A DNA stretch of 38,963 nucleotides, taken from assembly GCA_050293885.1 (NCBI GenBank), contig JBNKNO010000031.1, positions 1 through 38,963 of the forward strand. Direction: 5' to 3'. Numbering within the stretch: the stretch's first letter is position 1; every line of letters starts with the position of its first letter. Source of the DNA: Nitrogeniibacter sp050293885. GTDB lineage: Bacteria; Pseudomonadota; Gammaproteobacteria; Burkholderiales; Rhodocyclaceae. Of this stretch, positions 7,454 to 15,696 are shown in pieces. Made by a program: the position numbers and the translations under genes. The notes below the pieces were generated by a model. It was not told the DNA's origin and did not search any database. It was given only the letters and a program-made list of their open reading frames with translations.

Positions 7454-8162
7454 GGTCGCCATGAGACGGATTGCCCCCTGTTGGCTCGCTGCCGGCACCT
7501 TGATCGCACTGCTCGCGCTCCTGCCAGCGCACGCACTCGCCCAGACCCCCGACACCGTGCGTGCCGTGGTGTATGAATTCCTGCGCGGACAAACCGCCGG
7601 CCAGAGTGGGCAAATACGCATCGACGTCGCGCCGCCGGCCCTCCCCCGTCATCTGCCAAAATGCGATCAACTCGAACCCTGGCTACCGGCGGGCGCGCGC
7701 GCCTGGGGCAAGGTGCGCGTGGGGGTGCGTTGCGTGGATCAGGCCAGCTGGGCACTCTATGTGCAGGCCGAAGTGAGCATCACGGGCGACTATCTGGTGA
7801 GCGCCCGCGCCCTGCGCCCCGGCGAGGTACTCGGCGCCGCCGATCTGGCTGTGCGCTCGGGCAAGATCACCGCCATGGGCCGCCACCTGCTCACCGACAT
7901 GAATCAGGCCATCGGCAAGCAGATGCGCTTCGCGGTCGGCCAGGGCCAGCCGCTGCGCGCCACCATGCTCGCCGCGCCGATCGTGATTCAATCCGGTCGA
8001 CCGGTGAAAATCATCGTTCAGGGCAATGGCTTTCGCGTCGCTAATCAGGGCACGGCGCTGGGCAACGGCCGGGCGGGCGACGCGATTCGCGTTCGCCTCG
8101 GCTCCGGAAAAGTTGTCTCGGGCACGGTCGCCGACACCGGGGAGGTGATCGTGCGGCCGTGA
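7452..8162 (+). CDS. flgA: FlgA, P-ring assembly chaperone
   Basis: FlgA is a periplasmic chaperone for P-ring (FlgI) formation. The product is 236 residues from the ATG at 7452 or 233 from the ATG at 7461. The latter begins MRRIAPCWLAAGTLIALLAL, a Sec signal peptide with likely cleavage after AHALA. The C-terminal half is the SAF-like domain (SARALRPGEVLGAADLAV) followed by the OB-like end (GNGRAGDAIRVRL). No ribosome-binding site is visible before either ATG, and the predicted -10 hexamer overlaps the first one, so 7461 may be the start of a nearly leaderless message. The frame is open further upstream to 7284 without any homology. It is followed by flgM after 126 bp. Confidence 0.93.
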   Translation: MVAMRRIAPCWLAAGTLIALLALLPAHALAQTPDTVRAVVYEFLRGQTAGQSGQIRIDVAPPALPRHLPKCDQLEPWLPAGARAWGKVRVGVRCVDQASWALYVQAEVSITGDYLVSARALRPGEVLGAADLAVRSGKITAMGRHLLTDMNQAIGKQMRFAVGQGQPLRATMLAAPIVIQSGRPVKIIVQGNGFRVANQGTALGNGRAGDAIRVRLGSGKVVSGTVADTGEVIVRP

Positions 8163-8221
8163 TCCGGGTCACACTTATTGAAAAGTAAAACCGCGTTACA
8201 CTCAGTATCGATTGGGCGCAC

Positions 8222-8248
8222 TAAAGATTTGTTGTGCGCCGCCGTAAC
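8222..8248 (+). promoter_or_regulatory. Sigma28 (FliA) promoter of flgM
   Basis: TAAAGATT (8222-8229), an 11-base spacer and GCCGTAAC (8241-8248) match the FliA consensus TAAAGTTT-N11-GCCGATAA at 7/8 and 5/8 positions with exact spacing. Transcription would begin about 34 bases before the flgM GTG. Late sigma28 expression of flgM is known from enterobacteria, and both FliA and FlgM are encoded in this window. Confidence 0.65.
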
Positions 8249-8288
8249 AGCATCTGTAGTCAAATAAAAAATAGACGAGGACCATGCT

Positions 8289-8594
8289 GTGAAAATCGAT
8301 AACTCTGTGAAATCGGTGGGGAATACCCCTGCCGGCGAGCAGCGCGCCAAGGCCACGGGTCAGGTCAATCCTGCCGCGCCCGCGGGCGATCAGGTGCAAC
8401 TGTCATCGCTCTCATCGGGGATGCAACAGGCCGAAAAAGCCATTGCCAACACCCCGGTGGTCGATCAGGCGCGCGTAGATGAAATCAAGCAGGCCATCAG
8501 CGACGGTCGCTTCCAGGTGGATGCGAACAAGGTCGCCGACGGCTTGATCGACAGTGTCCGCCAGTTGCTGGCGGCCCAACCCAGCCAGACGTGA
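8289..8594 (+). CDS. flgM: FlgM, anti-sigma28 factor
   Basis: FlgM binds and inhibits sigma28 (FliA) until the hook-basal body is finished, when it is exported. The product is 101 residues, the usual size, and begins MKIDNSVKSV, a typical FlgM N-terminus. The C-terminal half (ARVDEIKQAISDGRFQVDANKVADGLID, broken by family helices) is the sigma28-binding region. Translation starts at a GTG preceded by GAGGA eight bases away. The stop codon overlaps the flgN start in GTGA. Its target FliA is encoded at 30775-31539. Confidence 0.94.
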   Translation: MKIDNSVKSVGNTPAGEQRAKATGQVNPAAPAGDQVQLSSLSSGMQQAEKAIANTPVVDQARVDEIKQAISDGRFQVDANKVADGLIDSVRQLLAAQPSQT

Positions 8595-9067
8595 CCACAC
8601 AACAACCGGTAAAGATCCGCCTCCTCTCCCTGTTGGCCGACGAAGCCGCGCAACTGCGTGGCTTCGTCGAATTGCTTGGCGAGGAGGAATCGCTGCTCAT
8701 TGCCGGCCAGAGCGATGCGCTCATGGCGCTGGCTGCGCGCAAAACCGAGTTGTATCGCCAACTGCAGCGATTCAACGACGACCGCCTGCATCTGCTCGCC
8801 CAGATCGGGCTGCCTGCGACCGACGAAGGCATCCGCACACTCTGCGGCCCGGACCCCCAGGCCGCAAAGCCTTGGGATACCGTGCTTGAGCTCGCGCGCG
8901 AGGCCCAGACCCGCAACCAGCGCAACGGCATGCTCATCGCCGAGCACATGCAACACAATCAGGCCGCGCTCACCACCCTGCTCGCCGCCGCCGACCAGCC
9001 CCAGCTGTATGGCGCCGACGGCCAGAGCCGCCCCAGCGGCAGTGGCCGCAAGCTCGGCAGCGCCTGA
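8591..9067 (+). CDS. flgN: FlgN, export chaperone for hook-filament junction proteins
   Basis: FlgN is a cytoplasmic chaperone for FlgK and FlgL in the flagellar type III pathway. The 158-residue product is predicted to be nearly all helical, with the family-like segments LADEAAQLRGFVELLGEEES and AREAQTRNQRNGMLIAEHM. The C-terminus contains the conserved LYGADGQ motif seen in FlgN proteins before a short Ser/Gly tail. The GTG start overlaps the flgM stop by four bases, so the two are translationally coupled. Identification rests on position after flgM as well as sequence. Confidence 0.88.
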   Translation: MTTQQPVKIRLLSLLADEAAQLRGFVELLGEEESLLIAGQSDALMALAARKTELYRQLQRFNDDRLHLLAQIGLPATDEGIRTLCGPDPQAAKPWDTVLELAREAQTRNQRNGMLIAEHMQHNQAALTTLLAAADQPQLYGADGQSRPSGSGRKLGSA

Positions 9068-9134
9068 ACCACAATTCCCGAGGTAGGTGCACGCGTAGCG
9101 TCATCCGTCACGCGCGGGTGTATTGTCTCGCGCC

Positions 9135-9797
9135 ATGACACCTGACGAACCCACACTCGAAGCCTTCATCGCCGCACGTCTGCCCACCGACCCTGCGCAT
9201 GATCTCGCCCACGTTCGACGCGTGGTCGAAAACGCCCGACGCATCGCCATGGCCGAAAACGCCAATCTCGCCATCGTGCTCCCGGCCGCCTGGCTGCACG
9301 ACTGCGTGAGCCTGCCCAAGAACCATCCTGACCGCCACCTCGCCTCACGCCAGGCCGCCGCCATGGCCACCGACTTCCTGCGCGCGCAGGGCACCGACGA
9401 CGCCCTGCTCCCCGCCATCGGCCATGCCATCGAAGCGCACAGTTTCAGCGCCGGCATCCCCCCCACCACGCTCGACGCCAAAGTCGTGCAGGACGCCGAC
9501 CGACTCGACGCCCTCGGCGCCATCGGCACCGCCCGCTGCCTGCTCACCGGCGGCGCCATCGGCCGCCCGTTGTACGCACCGGACGACCCCTTTTGCGACC
9601 GACGCGAACCGGACGACGCGCACTTCTGCATCGACCACTTCTACCGCAAGCTCTTCACCATCGCCGACACCCTGCACACCGCAAGCGCGCGGCAGGCGGC
9701 TAGTGGCAGGCTAACCTTCATGCGCCAGTACCTCACTCAGCTCGGTCATGAAATCGGTGCAGAAAGCGACGTAAGCCAAACCGGTTCGCAGCGGTAA
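9135..9797 (+). CDS. HD-domain phosphohydrolase (YedJ-like)
   Basis: The 220-residue product belongs to the metal-dependent HD superfamily. The metal ligands are visible: H26 in DLAHVRRVV, the HD dyad H55-D56 in AAWLHDCVSL, and an aspartate in VVQDADRLDALGAIG. The last motif and the C-terminal RDTAxxR-like region resemble E. coli YedJ and related small-molecule or nucleotide phosphohydrolases; the true substrate cannot be read from sequence. The ATG at 9135 is preferred to the TTG at 9123. The gene ends 11 bp from the converging AAA+ ATPase gene and has no evident link with the flagellar genes before it. Confidence 0.85.
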   Translation: MTPDEPTLEAFIAARLPTDPAHDLAHVRRVVENARRIAMAENANLAIVLPAAWLHDCVSLPKNHPDRHLASRQAAAMATDFLRAQGTDDALLPAIGHAIEAHSFSAGIPPTTLDAKVVQDADRLDALGAIGTARCLLTGGAIGRPLYAPDDPFCDRREPDDAHFCIDHFYRKLFTIADTLHTASARQAASGRLTFMRQYLTQLGHEIGAESDVSQTGSQR

Positions 9798-9808
9798 GCG
9801 GTTCGCAC

Positions 9809-12800
9809 TCAGCCAGCCGCGTCAGGATTCGGCGGCTTGCGTCTGGTGGGTTTCCGCGGCGCCGGTTTGGCCTTGGCCCCTGCATCAGTCGCCTTCCCCT
9901 CCATGCCTTCCACCAGCGTGGTGATGTGCTTGACTTCGTCCCACAGGCTATGGTCGAGCCGCATCTTGAGATAGGTCGCGTTCACCAGCGGGAGCAACAC
10001 TTTTTCGTAGGCTTCATGCATATCGCGCAAGGCCGATTCGATGCCAGCCAGGTCGGGCTGGGCGGCCTCGACGGTCACCTGCGGACGAAGCGCCGACAAG
10101 GCCTCGTTGAGGCGACCAAACCCGTCGCGCATGGCCAGCGCCATGCCGTCGTCGGGCTTGTGGGTGTCGATGGCACGCGCCACGTCGAGCACGGTATTGG
10201 CGATGCGCATACTGCCGTCCGCCTCGTCTCCACCAAGCTTGCGGCGGCGCACGAATTCATCCCGAATTTCGCCCCAGCGCAACTGTTCTTCCTCGGTGGC
10301 GGAACCGAGCATGTGCGCCAGCTTGAGCAGATTTTCTTCGGCGCCGGTGGTGAGCGTCTGCGCCTCGCCCCGGTAATGGTCCCGCAGCAGCGCATCGAGC
10401 TCGGCTTCGGTCATCAACGGCGTAATGCGGGCCGCCAGCTTGGCCATGTTCCGGTAACTGCCCTGTAACTTGAACGGCGGTTCGGTGCGATAGGCCTCCT
10501 GCTGCGCGGCGGAGTCGATGTACGCCTGATTGACCTTGAGCAGCAGAGCCCTTGCGCGCGCCATGCGACGAAACACTTCGACCAGCTCATTCAATTCGAC
10601 GCTGCTGTATGCATGCGAGAACGCGCTGCCCGGCACCTCTTCCCCGTCGGCCATGCGCAGCAGCAACTGCACATCTTTCGGATCGCGTGAGGCCAGCGGC
10701 TGCAGCAACGGGTTGGCGGTAAGCGCGTTTTCCAGGTAGGACATGGCGAACAGGTTCTCGTTGCCCGAGAGCACGTCACCCAGGTTGTAGATGTCCGCCC
10801 GGTTGGCGAGCATGTCGGGAATCTTGAAAACGTCGCCCGACTCGGTGTAGGGGTTACCGGCCATCACGATGGCGAAGCGCTTGCCGCGCAGATCGCAGGT
10901 GAAGGGCTCGCCATTGCGCACCGCCTCGATGCGACGCGTCCCGTCCGCGAGGGCGATGAATTTCTGCAGGAACTCGGGGTGGGTGTGCTGGATGTCGTCC
11001 AGATAGAGCATCACGTTGCTGCCCATCGCCAGACCGAGGTTGAGTTTCTCCAGTTCCTGGCGCGCGCCCGTGTTCCTGGCACTGGCCGGATCGATGGACG
11101 TGATGTCATGCCCCAGCGCCGGGCAATTGATGCGCACGAAGATCAGGCCTAGTCGATCCGCGACGTATTCCATCAAGGTGGTCTTGCCGTAGCCCGGCGG
11201 CGAGATCAACAGCAGCATGCCCATGCGGTCGCTGCGGTTCGCCTCCCCGGCCGCGCCGATCTGCTTGGCCAGATTGTCGCCGATGATCGGCAGATAGACC
11301 TGATCGATGAGCTGGTTGCGCACGAAGGACGACAGCGGCTTGGCCTTGAACTGATCCAGACGCAGGCGCTGGCGCTCTTCGTCGACCAGGCCCATGCGCA
11401 GCTTCTGCAAGCCCTCGAAGCCCGGCACGACGTGGGTGACGTGATGATCGTAGCGGCGCCAGAAATCGTTGAGGTTGACGGTAAGCGTGCCATTGTCCAG
11501 GCGCTCGTGCTCGCCAAGCAGGCCCTCGACCATTTGATCGAGATGGGCATTCCGACGCTCGCGCTCCAGCGGCGAGATCAGCACCGTCGCCGCGTCCATC
11601 ACCCAGGCACGGGCAGCGTTCTCGCCCTCATCCTGGCTGGCGGCGAAAGCCGCGCACCAGTCGTGCGCCATCCGCCAACGCTCTTCGGGCCGGGCCGCGT
11701 CCAGATCGGCCCGCCACTGGGTCAGGCGCCCGCTCTGGTCGAGATGGCGCTGCAAGGTCTCCGCCAGATCGGCGCCGCGACCGGCCACCGTCCACACCTC
11801 GCCGCCGCGCGGCACCACCAGTTGCTGCGCCAGGTAGCGCGCGGCATGGGTGGCCAGTGCCGAGCCATCCGCCTTGAAATCGAAGCGCGGCGCGAACGCC
11901 GCCAGCCGGGTGGCGAGCTCGCCTTCAAGCTGCGTCTGCGCCGAGGCCACGCCAAACAGGCCCTTGACCCCGTGGCTCGACCGGGCGGCGCGCAGCAAAG
12001 CCTGACGATCCTCGTCGAGGCAACCGTGCTGCCAGAACAGCAAGCCCAGCGCACGGGCTTCGGGCGGGTGGGCCAACAGACCCGCCTCGGCCTGCATGGG
12101 CACCAGCGCCAGCAGCAGCTGGAGCGTATCGTGGTCGTGCACGCCCTTTTGATAGCCTTCCTGATAGCGTGTCGCGGCGAACTGCCGGACCCATCGCAAC
12201 AGCGGTTCGCGCCCCGCCTCGCCTTCAAGGCACTGGCGATGAAGCGCATCGAATTCAGCCGGCCCCTGCCCAGCCAGACAATCGCTCAGCAAGGCGCCCG
12301 CGAGATATTCGGCGCGATAGAGCGTTGGCGTTTCCGACACCAGTTGCTGCGCCAGAAACGGTGCCAGTGGCGCCAGTCGGGGATCGCTGACGGGTTTGAA
12401 GTAGTCGGTGCCGTTGAGGTGGAAACTCAACTGGCCATCGCGCGGCACCAGCGTGAGATCCAGCGGCTGCTTGTTGACCGTGAATGCGTGTTTGCCGAAA
12501 CGCAATGCGTTGCCATCGTCGGCCGACAGGTCGTTCTGGTCGCGTACGGCCCGCACCGCCTGATCCCGCGCTGTTTTCACGCGCGTGGCCAGATCGTCGG
12601 CCAGCACCGCAGCACCCAGCGTCCGCATGGTTTCAATCTGCTGACGGAGTTTCGCAATCAGCGCATCGGATGCGAAGTAGGCATGCACCGCATCCAGGTC
12701 GGCCAGTTGCGCGATACGTCGGGGAATCCCGTCGAGAATGCGCTGACCGGCATCCGCCAGCGCCTGGCTGCGTCGTTGGCGCGCTTCGAGCAGGCTTTGG

Positions 12801-15109
12801 CGACGCGCCGAAATGGCCTCGTAGACCGCCTCGCGCTTCTCGGCGATGTCCGCCAGAAAACGCTCATGCTCGGCAAAACGGCCTTCGATTTCCTCCAGCT
12901 GCGCGAGCAGACGGGTGAGAAAGTCGTCGCATTTCTCGGGCGTATCGGCCAACTCAAGTGCGTTTTCAACCGCCTGGCCGAACAGCTTGAACTGCGCGCC
13001 GAACTCGGCGGCCGCTTCGCTCGCACCGATCGAACCGCGCCGCTGACGCGCCTGCGCGCGCGTGCGATTGAGGTCCGCATAGACCGCCGAAATGCTGTCG
13101 AGAATCTTTGTGCGGACGATCGAATCGCCACCGCCCAGGCTGGCCAGGTGTTCGGTCAGCAGATCCAGGCCGGACGCGAGAGTATCGAGTTCGCTCACCA
13201 GCGCATCGATGGCCTCGCTGGTGTCGCTGCTCGGCAGTGCTGCGTCGACCCGCTGCAAGGTCTGGCGTTGCGCATCGAACGCATGCTCGTCGGCCAGAAA
13301 ACTTACCGCGCGGACACTGATTCGTTCGTCCTCGGCGGTGAGCGCCGCGTCCATCTCGTCGACACGCGCCAAGTCGATGTAACGTAGTTCCCGCAATCCG
13401 TGGAGATGACCGCGCTGCGCCCGCAACTGCTGGAGTGCTTCGACAAAATCGGTGGGCGACTTCCACAGCATGGCGCCGATGGCCGACACCAGCTCGCGCT
13501 GTTTGTGCTCGGCGGCAGCCAGCGCCTGCGCCGAATCGCGGCGGATCGATTCCACCTTTTCGAATTCGTCGACCGTCGCGCGGGCGGTGTCGAGCACGCT
13601 GCGCAACGCGTCCGCCAAGCCATCGGTCTCGGCCTCCGACAGCCAGAAATAGGCATCGAGGCAGCGCGTGCCCTGGCGAATCAGGGCATCGTAGGAGGCT
13701 TTGGTCGGCGATTGAGCGGCGACGGCGCGCGCCACGCCGTGCAATTCGGAGACGCCGCGCACCAGCTCGGCGTTGCCGATGCGCCCGAAGAAATCCGCGG
13801 GCGCGGGCGTCTGGGCGGCATGCTCTTCGCTGAAGAAGGGCGTCTGCCACAACTGCATCGCGTGCTGACGCGCGGCATCGGCGCCCTCGGCCTGCATGAC
13901 CAGCATGCGGCCATCCTCGAAGCGCGCATAGCCGTTCGACACGATCGGCGCGGCCAGCCGCTTCTCGATCAGATTGTACGAAAACAGCACGTAGAATCCG
14001 CCGCCGGGCTGATAGAAGACGTACAGCACGTCCTCCCCGTTCGGCGAACGCAGCATGCGTTTGAAGCGCAGACTGTCGGCCACTTCGCCGGGCAACTCGA
14101 AGCGCTTCGATTCCCCCGACTGCAGGTAGTAGCCGCCCGGAAAGATGATGCCATGGTCTTCCGGCAGCTGAACGCAGGAACGCCCAATGGCATCGATGCG
14201 CACCACCTTGCGCGTGAGGGTGTTGAACACCAGGTAGCGCGCGTCCTTTTCCCGATAGGGCTGTACGCGCAACAGGATCAACGTCCCGAGCTGCGCATAG
14301 GCAAACTCGGCGTCGGCCAACGACTGGTTGCGATCCTCCACCGGTTCGCTGTAGATCCCCAGCCCGGATTCGGTGTTGTTCTCGACCTTCACCGTCAGGT
14401 CGCCACCCACCGTTTCCACGAACACGGTATCGAGAATATTCACATGCGGGTGCTTGCCGCCGACGTGATCGGCACGCGTCACCGGCGTCCACTCGAAATC
14501 GTGTGACGGCGGCAAGGCGATGTCGCGCTCGCCGCGATTGTCGATGTACTCGACCGAGCCATCGCGCCCGATACGCCAACGGAACACGCGCAAGTCATGC
14601 AGTTTCTGGCCGATCTGGAATGCCGCCAGCAGGGTTTCACCGACCACGCGCAACTGCGTCAGGGTGGCCTGTTTGTAATAGGTGTACAGCTCGCGAAAAT
14701 CTGCCGCGAAACGTGCTTCAGACAGAAAACTGCCGTCGATCGGGCATGCCGTGAGCTGCGCATCCCCCGCATGGCCATCGAGCGCGAACAACGCGAACAC
14801 GTCTTCCACCCGGATTTCCTGGCGCAAGCCGATGAACACGTTGTAGCCGAACAGCAGCTTGTCGCCGATGCGCACGATGTCGCGCGCCACGCAGTTGTTC
14901 TCGGTACGCGCCGTCAGCCGGGCAAGCAGGCCCATCTCCGAGCGGCCGAAGGCGGCGATGCGGGCCTCGTTGAGGGCGCGGGTCTTGGCATCCAGGCGCT
15001 CGGCCTGGGTGCTCAGCCGCTTGCGCAACAACTCGTAGCTCGCGCTGTCGGTCGCCAGCGCATCGGCGTCGGCCGCGGCGGTATCTTGTGTCGGGTCCAG
15101 TTCAGCCAT
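9809..15109 (-). CDS. Very large AAA+ ATPase (DUF3686-type 'DNA repair ATPase')
   Basis: This 1766-residue protein is the last gene of the seven-gene stress-like operon. The AAA+ core is near residues 1270-1480: Walker A PPGYGKTT with K1309, Walker B LYLDD with D1371-D1372, and a sensor-1-like VMAGNPYTE. The segment before it has long charged helices (about residues 540-900), likely coiled coil. The N-terminal 450 residues are probably beta-rich. A basic Pro/Lys/Arg tail ends the protein. Databases commonly call this type 'DNA repair ATPase' with a DUF3686 domain; I recall this and cannot check it, and I see no nuclease or helicase motif that supports a repair role. Its place after flotillin, PspA and zinc-ribbon genes suggests instead a membrane or proteostasis machine. 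There is a 17-bp gap from the zinc-ribbon gene and no strong ribosome-binding site. Confidence 0.85.
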   Translation of the reverse strand: MAELDPTQDTAAADADALATDSASYELLRKRLSTQAERLDAKTRALNEARIAAFGRSEMGLLARLTARTENNCVARDIVRIGDKLLFGYNVFIGLRQEIRVEDVFALFALDGHAGDAQLTACPIDGSFLSEARFAADFRELYTYYKQATLTQLRVVGETLLAAFQIGQKLHDLRVFRWRIGRDGSVEYIDNRGERDIALPPSHDFEWTPVTRADHVGGKHPHVNILDTVFVETVGGDLTVKVENNTESGLGIYSEPVEDRNQSLADAEFAYAQLGTLILLRVQPYREKDARYLVFNTLTRKVVRIDAIGRSCVQLPEDHGIIFPGGYYLQSGESKRFELPGEVADSLRFKRMLRSPNGEDVLYVFYQPGGGFYVLFSYNLIEKRLAAPIVSNGYARFEDGRMLVMQAEGADAARQHAMQLWQTPFFSEEHAAQTPAPADFFGRIGNAELVRGVSELHGVARAVAAQSPTKASYDALIRQGTRCLDAYFWLSEAETDGLADALRSVLDTARATVDEFEKVESIRRDSAQALAAAEHKQRELVSAIGAMLWKSPTDFVEALQQLRAQRGHLHGLRELRYIDLARVDEMDAALTAEDERISVRAVSFLADEHAFDAQRQTLQRVDAALPSSDTSEAIDALVSELDTLASGLDLLTEHLASLGGGDSIVRTKILDSISAVYADLNRTRAQARQRRGSIGASEAAAEFGAQFKLFGQAVENALELADTPEKCDDFLTRLLAQLEEIEGRFAEHERFLADIAEKREAVYEAISARRQSLLEARQRRSQALADAGQRILDGIPRRIAQLADLDAVHAYFASDALIAKLRQQIETMRTLGAAVLADDLATRVKTARDQAVRAVRDQNDLSADDGNALRFGKHAFTVNKQPLDLTLVPRDGQLSFHLNGTDYFKPVSDPRLAPLAPFLAQQLVSETPTLYRAEYLAGALLSDCLAGQGPAEFDALHRQCLEGEAGREPLLRWVRQFAATRYQEGYQKGVHDHDTLQLLLALVPMQAEAGLLAHPPEARALGLLFWQHGCLDEDRQALLRAARSSHGVKGLFGVASAQTQLEGELATRLAAFAPRFDFKADGSALATHAARYLAQQLVVPRGGEVWTVAGRGADLAETLQRHLDQSGRLTQWRADLDAARPEERWRMAHDWCAAFAASQDEGENAARAWVMDAATVLISPLERERRNAHLDQMVEGLLGEHERLDNGTLTVNLNDFWRRYDHHVTHVVPGFEGLQKLRMGLVDEERQRLRLDQFKAKPLSSFVRNQLIDQVYLPIIGDNLAKQIGAAGEANRSDRMGMLLLISPPGYGKTTLMEYVADRLGLIFVRINCPALGHDITSIDPASARNTGARQELEKLNLGLAMGSNVMLYLDDIQHTHPEFLQKFIALADGTRRIEAVRNGEPFTCDLRGKRFAIVMAGNPYTESGDVFKIPDMLANRADIYNLGDVLSGNENLFAMSYLENALTANPLLQPLASRDPKDVQLLLRMADGEEVPGSAFSHAYSSVELNELVEVFRRMARARALLLKVNQAYIDSAAQQEAYRTEPPFKLQGSYRNMAKLAARITPLMTEAELDALLRDHYRGEAQTLTTGAEENLLKLAHMLGSATEEEQLRWGEIRDEFVRRRKLGGDEADGSMRIANTVLDVARAIDTHKPDDGMALAMRDGFGRLNEALSALRPQVTVEAAQPDLAGIESALRDMHEAYEKVLLPLVNATYLKMRLDHSLWDEVKHITTLVEGMEGKATDAGAKAKPAPRKPTRRKPPNPDAAG

Positions 15110-15126
15110 CGGGCAGAATCAATCCG

Positions 15127-15696
15127 TCAATGCGCTGACGATGCGGCATCGCCCAGCAGCAGGCGCAGCACATCGTCGCGGTTGGGTTGTTGGTCGAGCC
15201 AGGTGCGCAGGCGAAGGGTTTCTTCAAACACCTCGTCCCCAAGGCGCCGTCTCAGATCCGCCATGCGGCGCGCAGCCAGGTCCGACGCGATCAGCTTCTG
15301 CTGCCACGTGGCACTGAGCAGGCGATCGAGGTGGCGGTGCAGATCGGCCGCCGTCAGCCGTGACCACTCGCCGTCGTCCAGCCACACGGCCTGGCAGCCG
15401 GCGCAACGGTCCACATGGAAATCAGGCGCGGTACCGGTGCGATGCCGGCTCATGATGCGTCCGCAGCCGGCACAGACACGCGCGGTCGGCGCCTCGTCGG
15501 TCACCAGCGGCGACGGTTCGACGTCCACCAGCGCATCGGGATGACGCAGGCGCCAGTCTCGATAGTCCGCCAGCGACAGCCACTGCCCGCGGCAGGTGTC
15601 GCAGGCCCAGGCCACGAGGTGCTCGGCCAGTTGCTGCCGAGACCAATGCCCGGCACCGCAGGCCGGACAACGGGCCGGCGGCCGGCTTCCGCTCAT
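15127..15696 (-). CDS. Double zinc-ribbon protein (zf-TFIIB type)
   Basis: The 189-residue protein has two zinc ribbons. The first uses C10-x2-C13 and C32-x2-C35, followed by GQWLSL. The second uses C75-x2-C78 and C98-x2-C101, followed by AVWLDDGEW. The W-L-D-x-G-E-W ending is typical of the TFIIB-like zinc ribbon family. The C-terminal 80 residues are helical and charged without a recognised domain. Its ATG overlaps the flotillin stop codon in ATGA, so it is translationally coupled to flotillin. Its role is unknown; an adaptor between flotillin and the following ATPase is a guess from position. Confidence 0.85.
   Translation of the reverse strand: MSGSRPPARCPACGAGHWSRQQLAEHLVAWACDTCRGQWLSLADYRDWRLRHPDALVDVEPSPLVTDEAPTARVCAGCGRIMSRHRTGTAPDFHVDRCAGCQAVWLDDGEWSRLTAADLHRHLDRLLSATWQQKLIASDLAARRMADLRRRLGDEVFEETLRLRTWLDQQPNRDDVLRLLLGDAASSAH

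Noticed and set aside
8192..8218. Alternative sigma28 site before flgM beginning TAAAACCG
   Set aside because: The -10 part does not match at the required spacing; the site at 8222-8248 is much better.
11432..13387. Plus-strand open frame within the AAA+ ATPase gene
   Set aside because: It is antisense to an intact 1766-codon gene with Walker motifs; no homology is seen.
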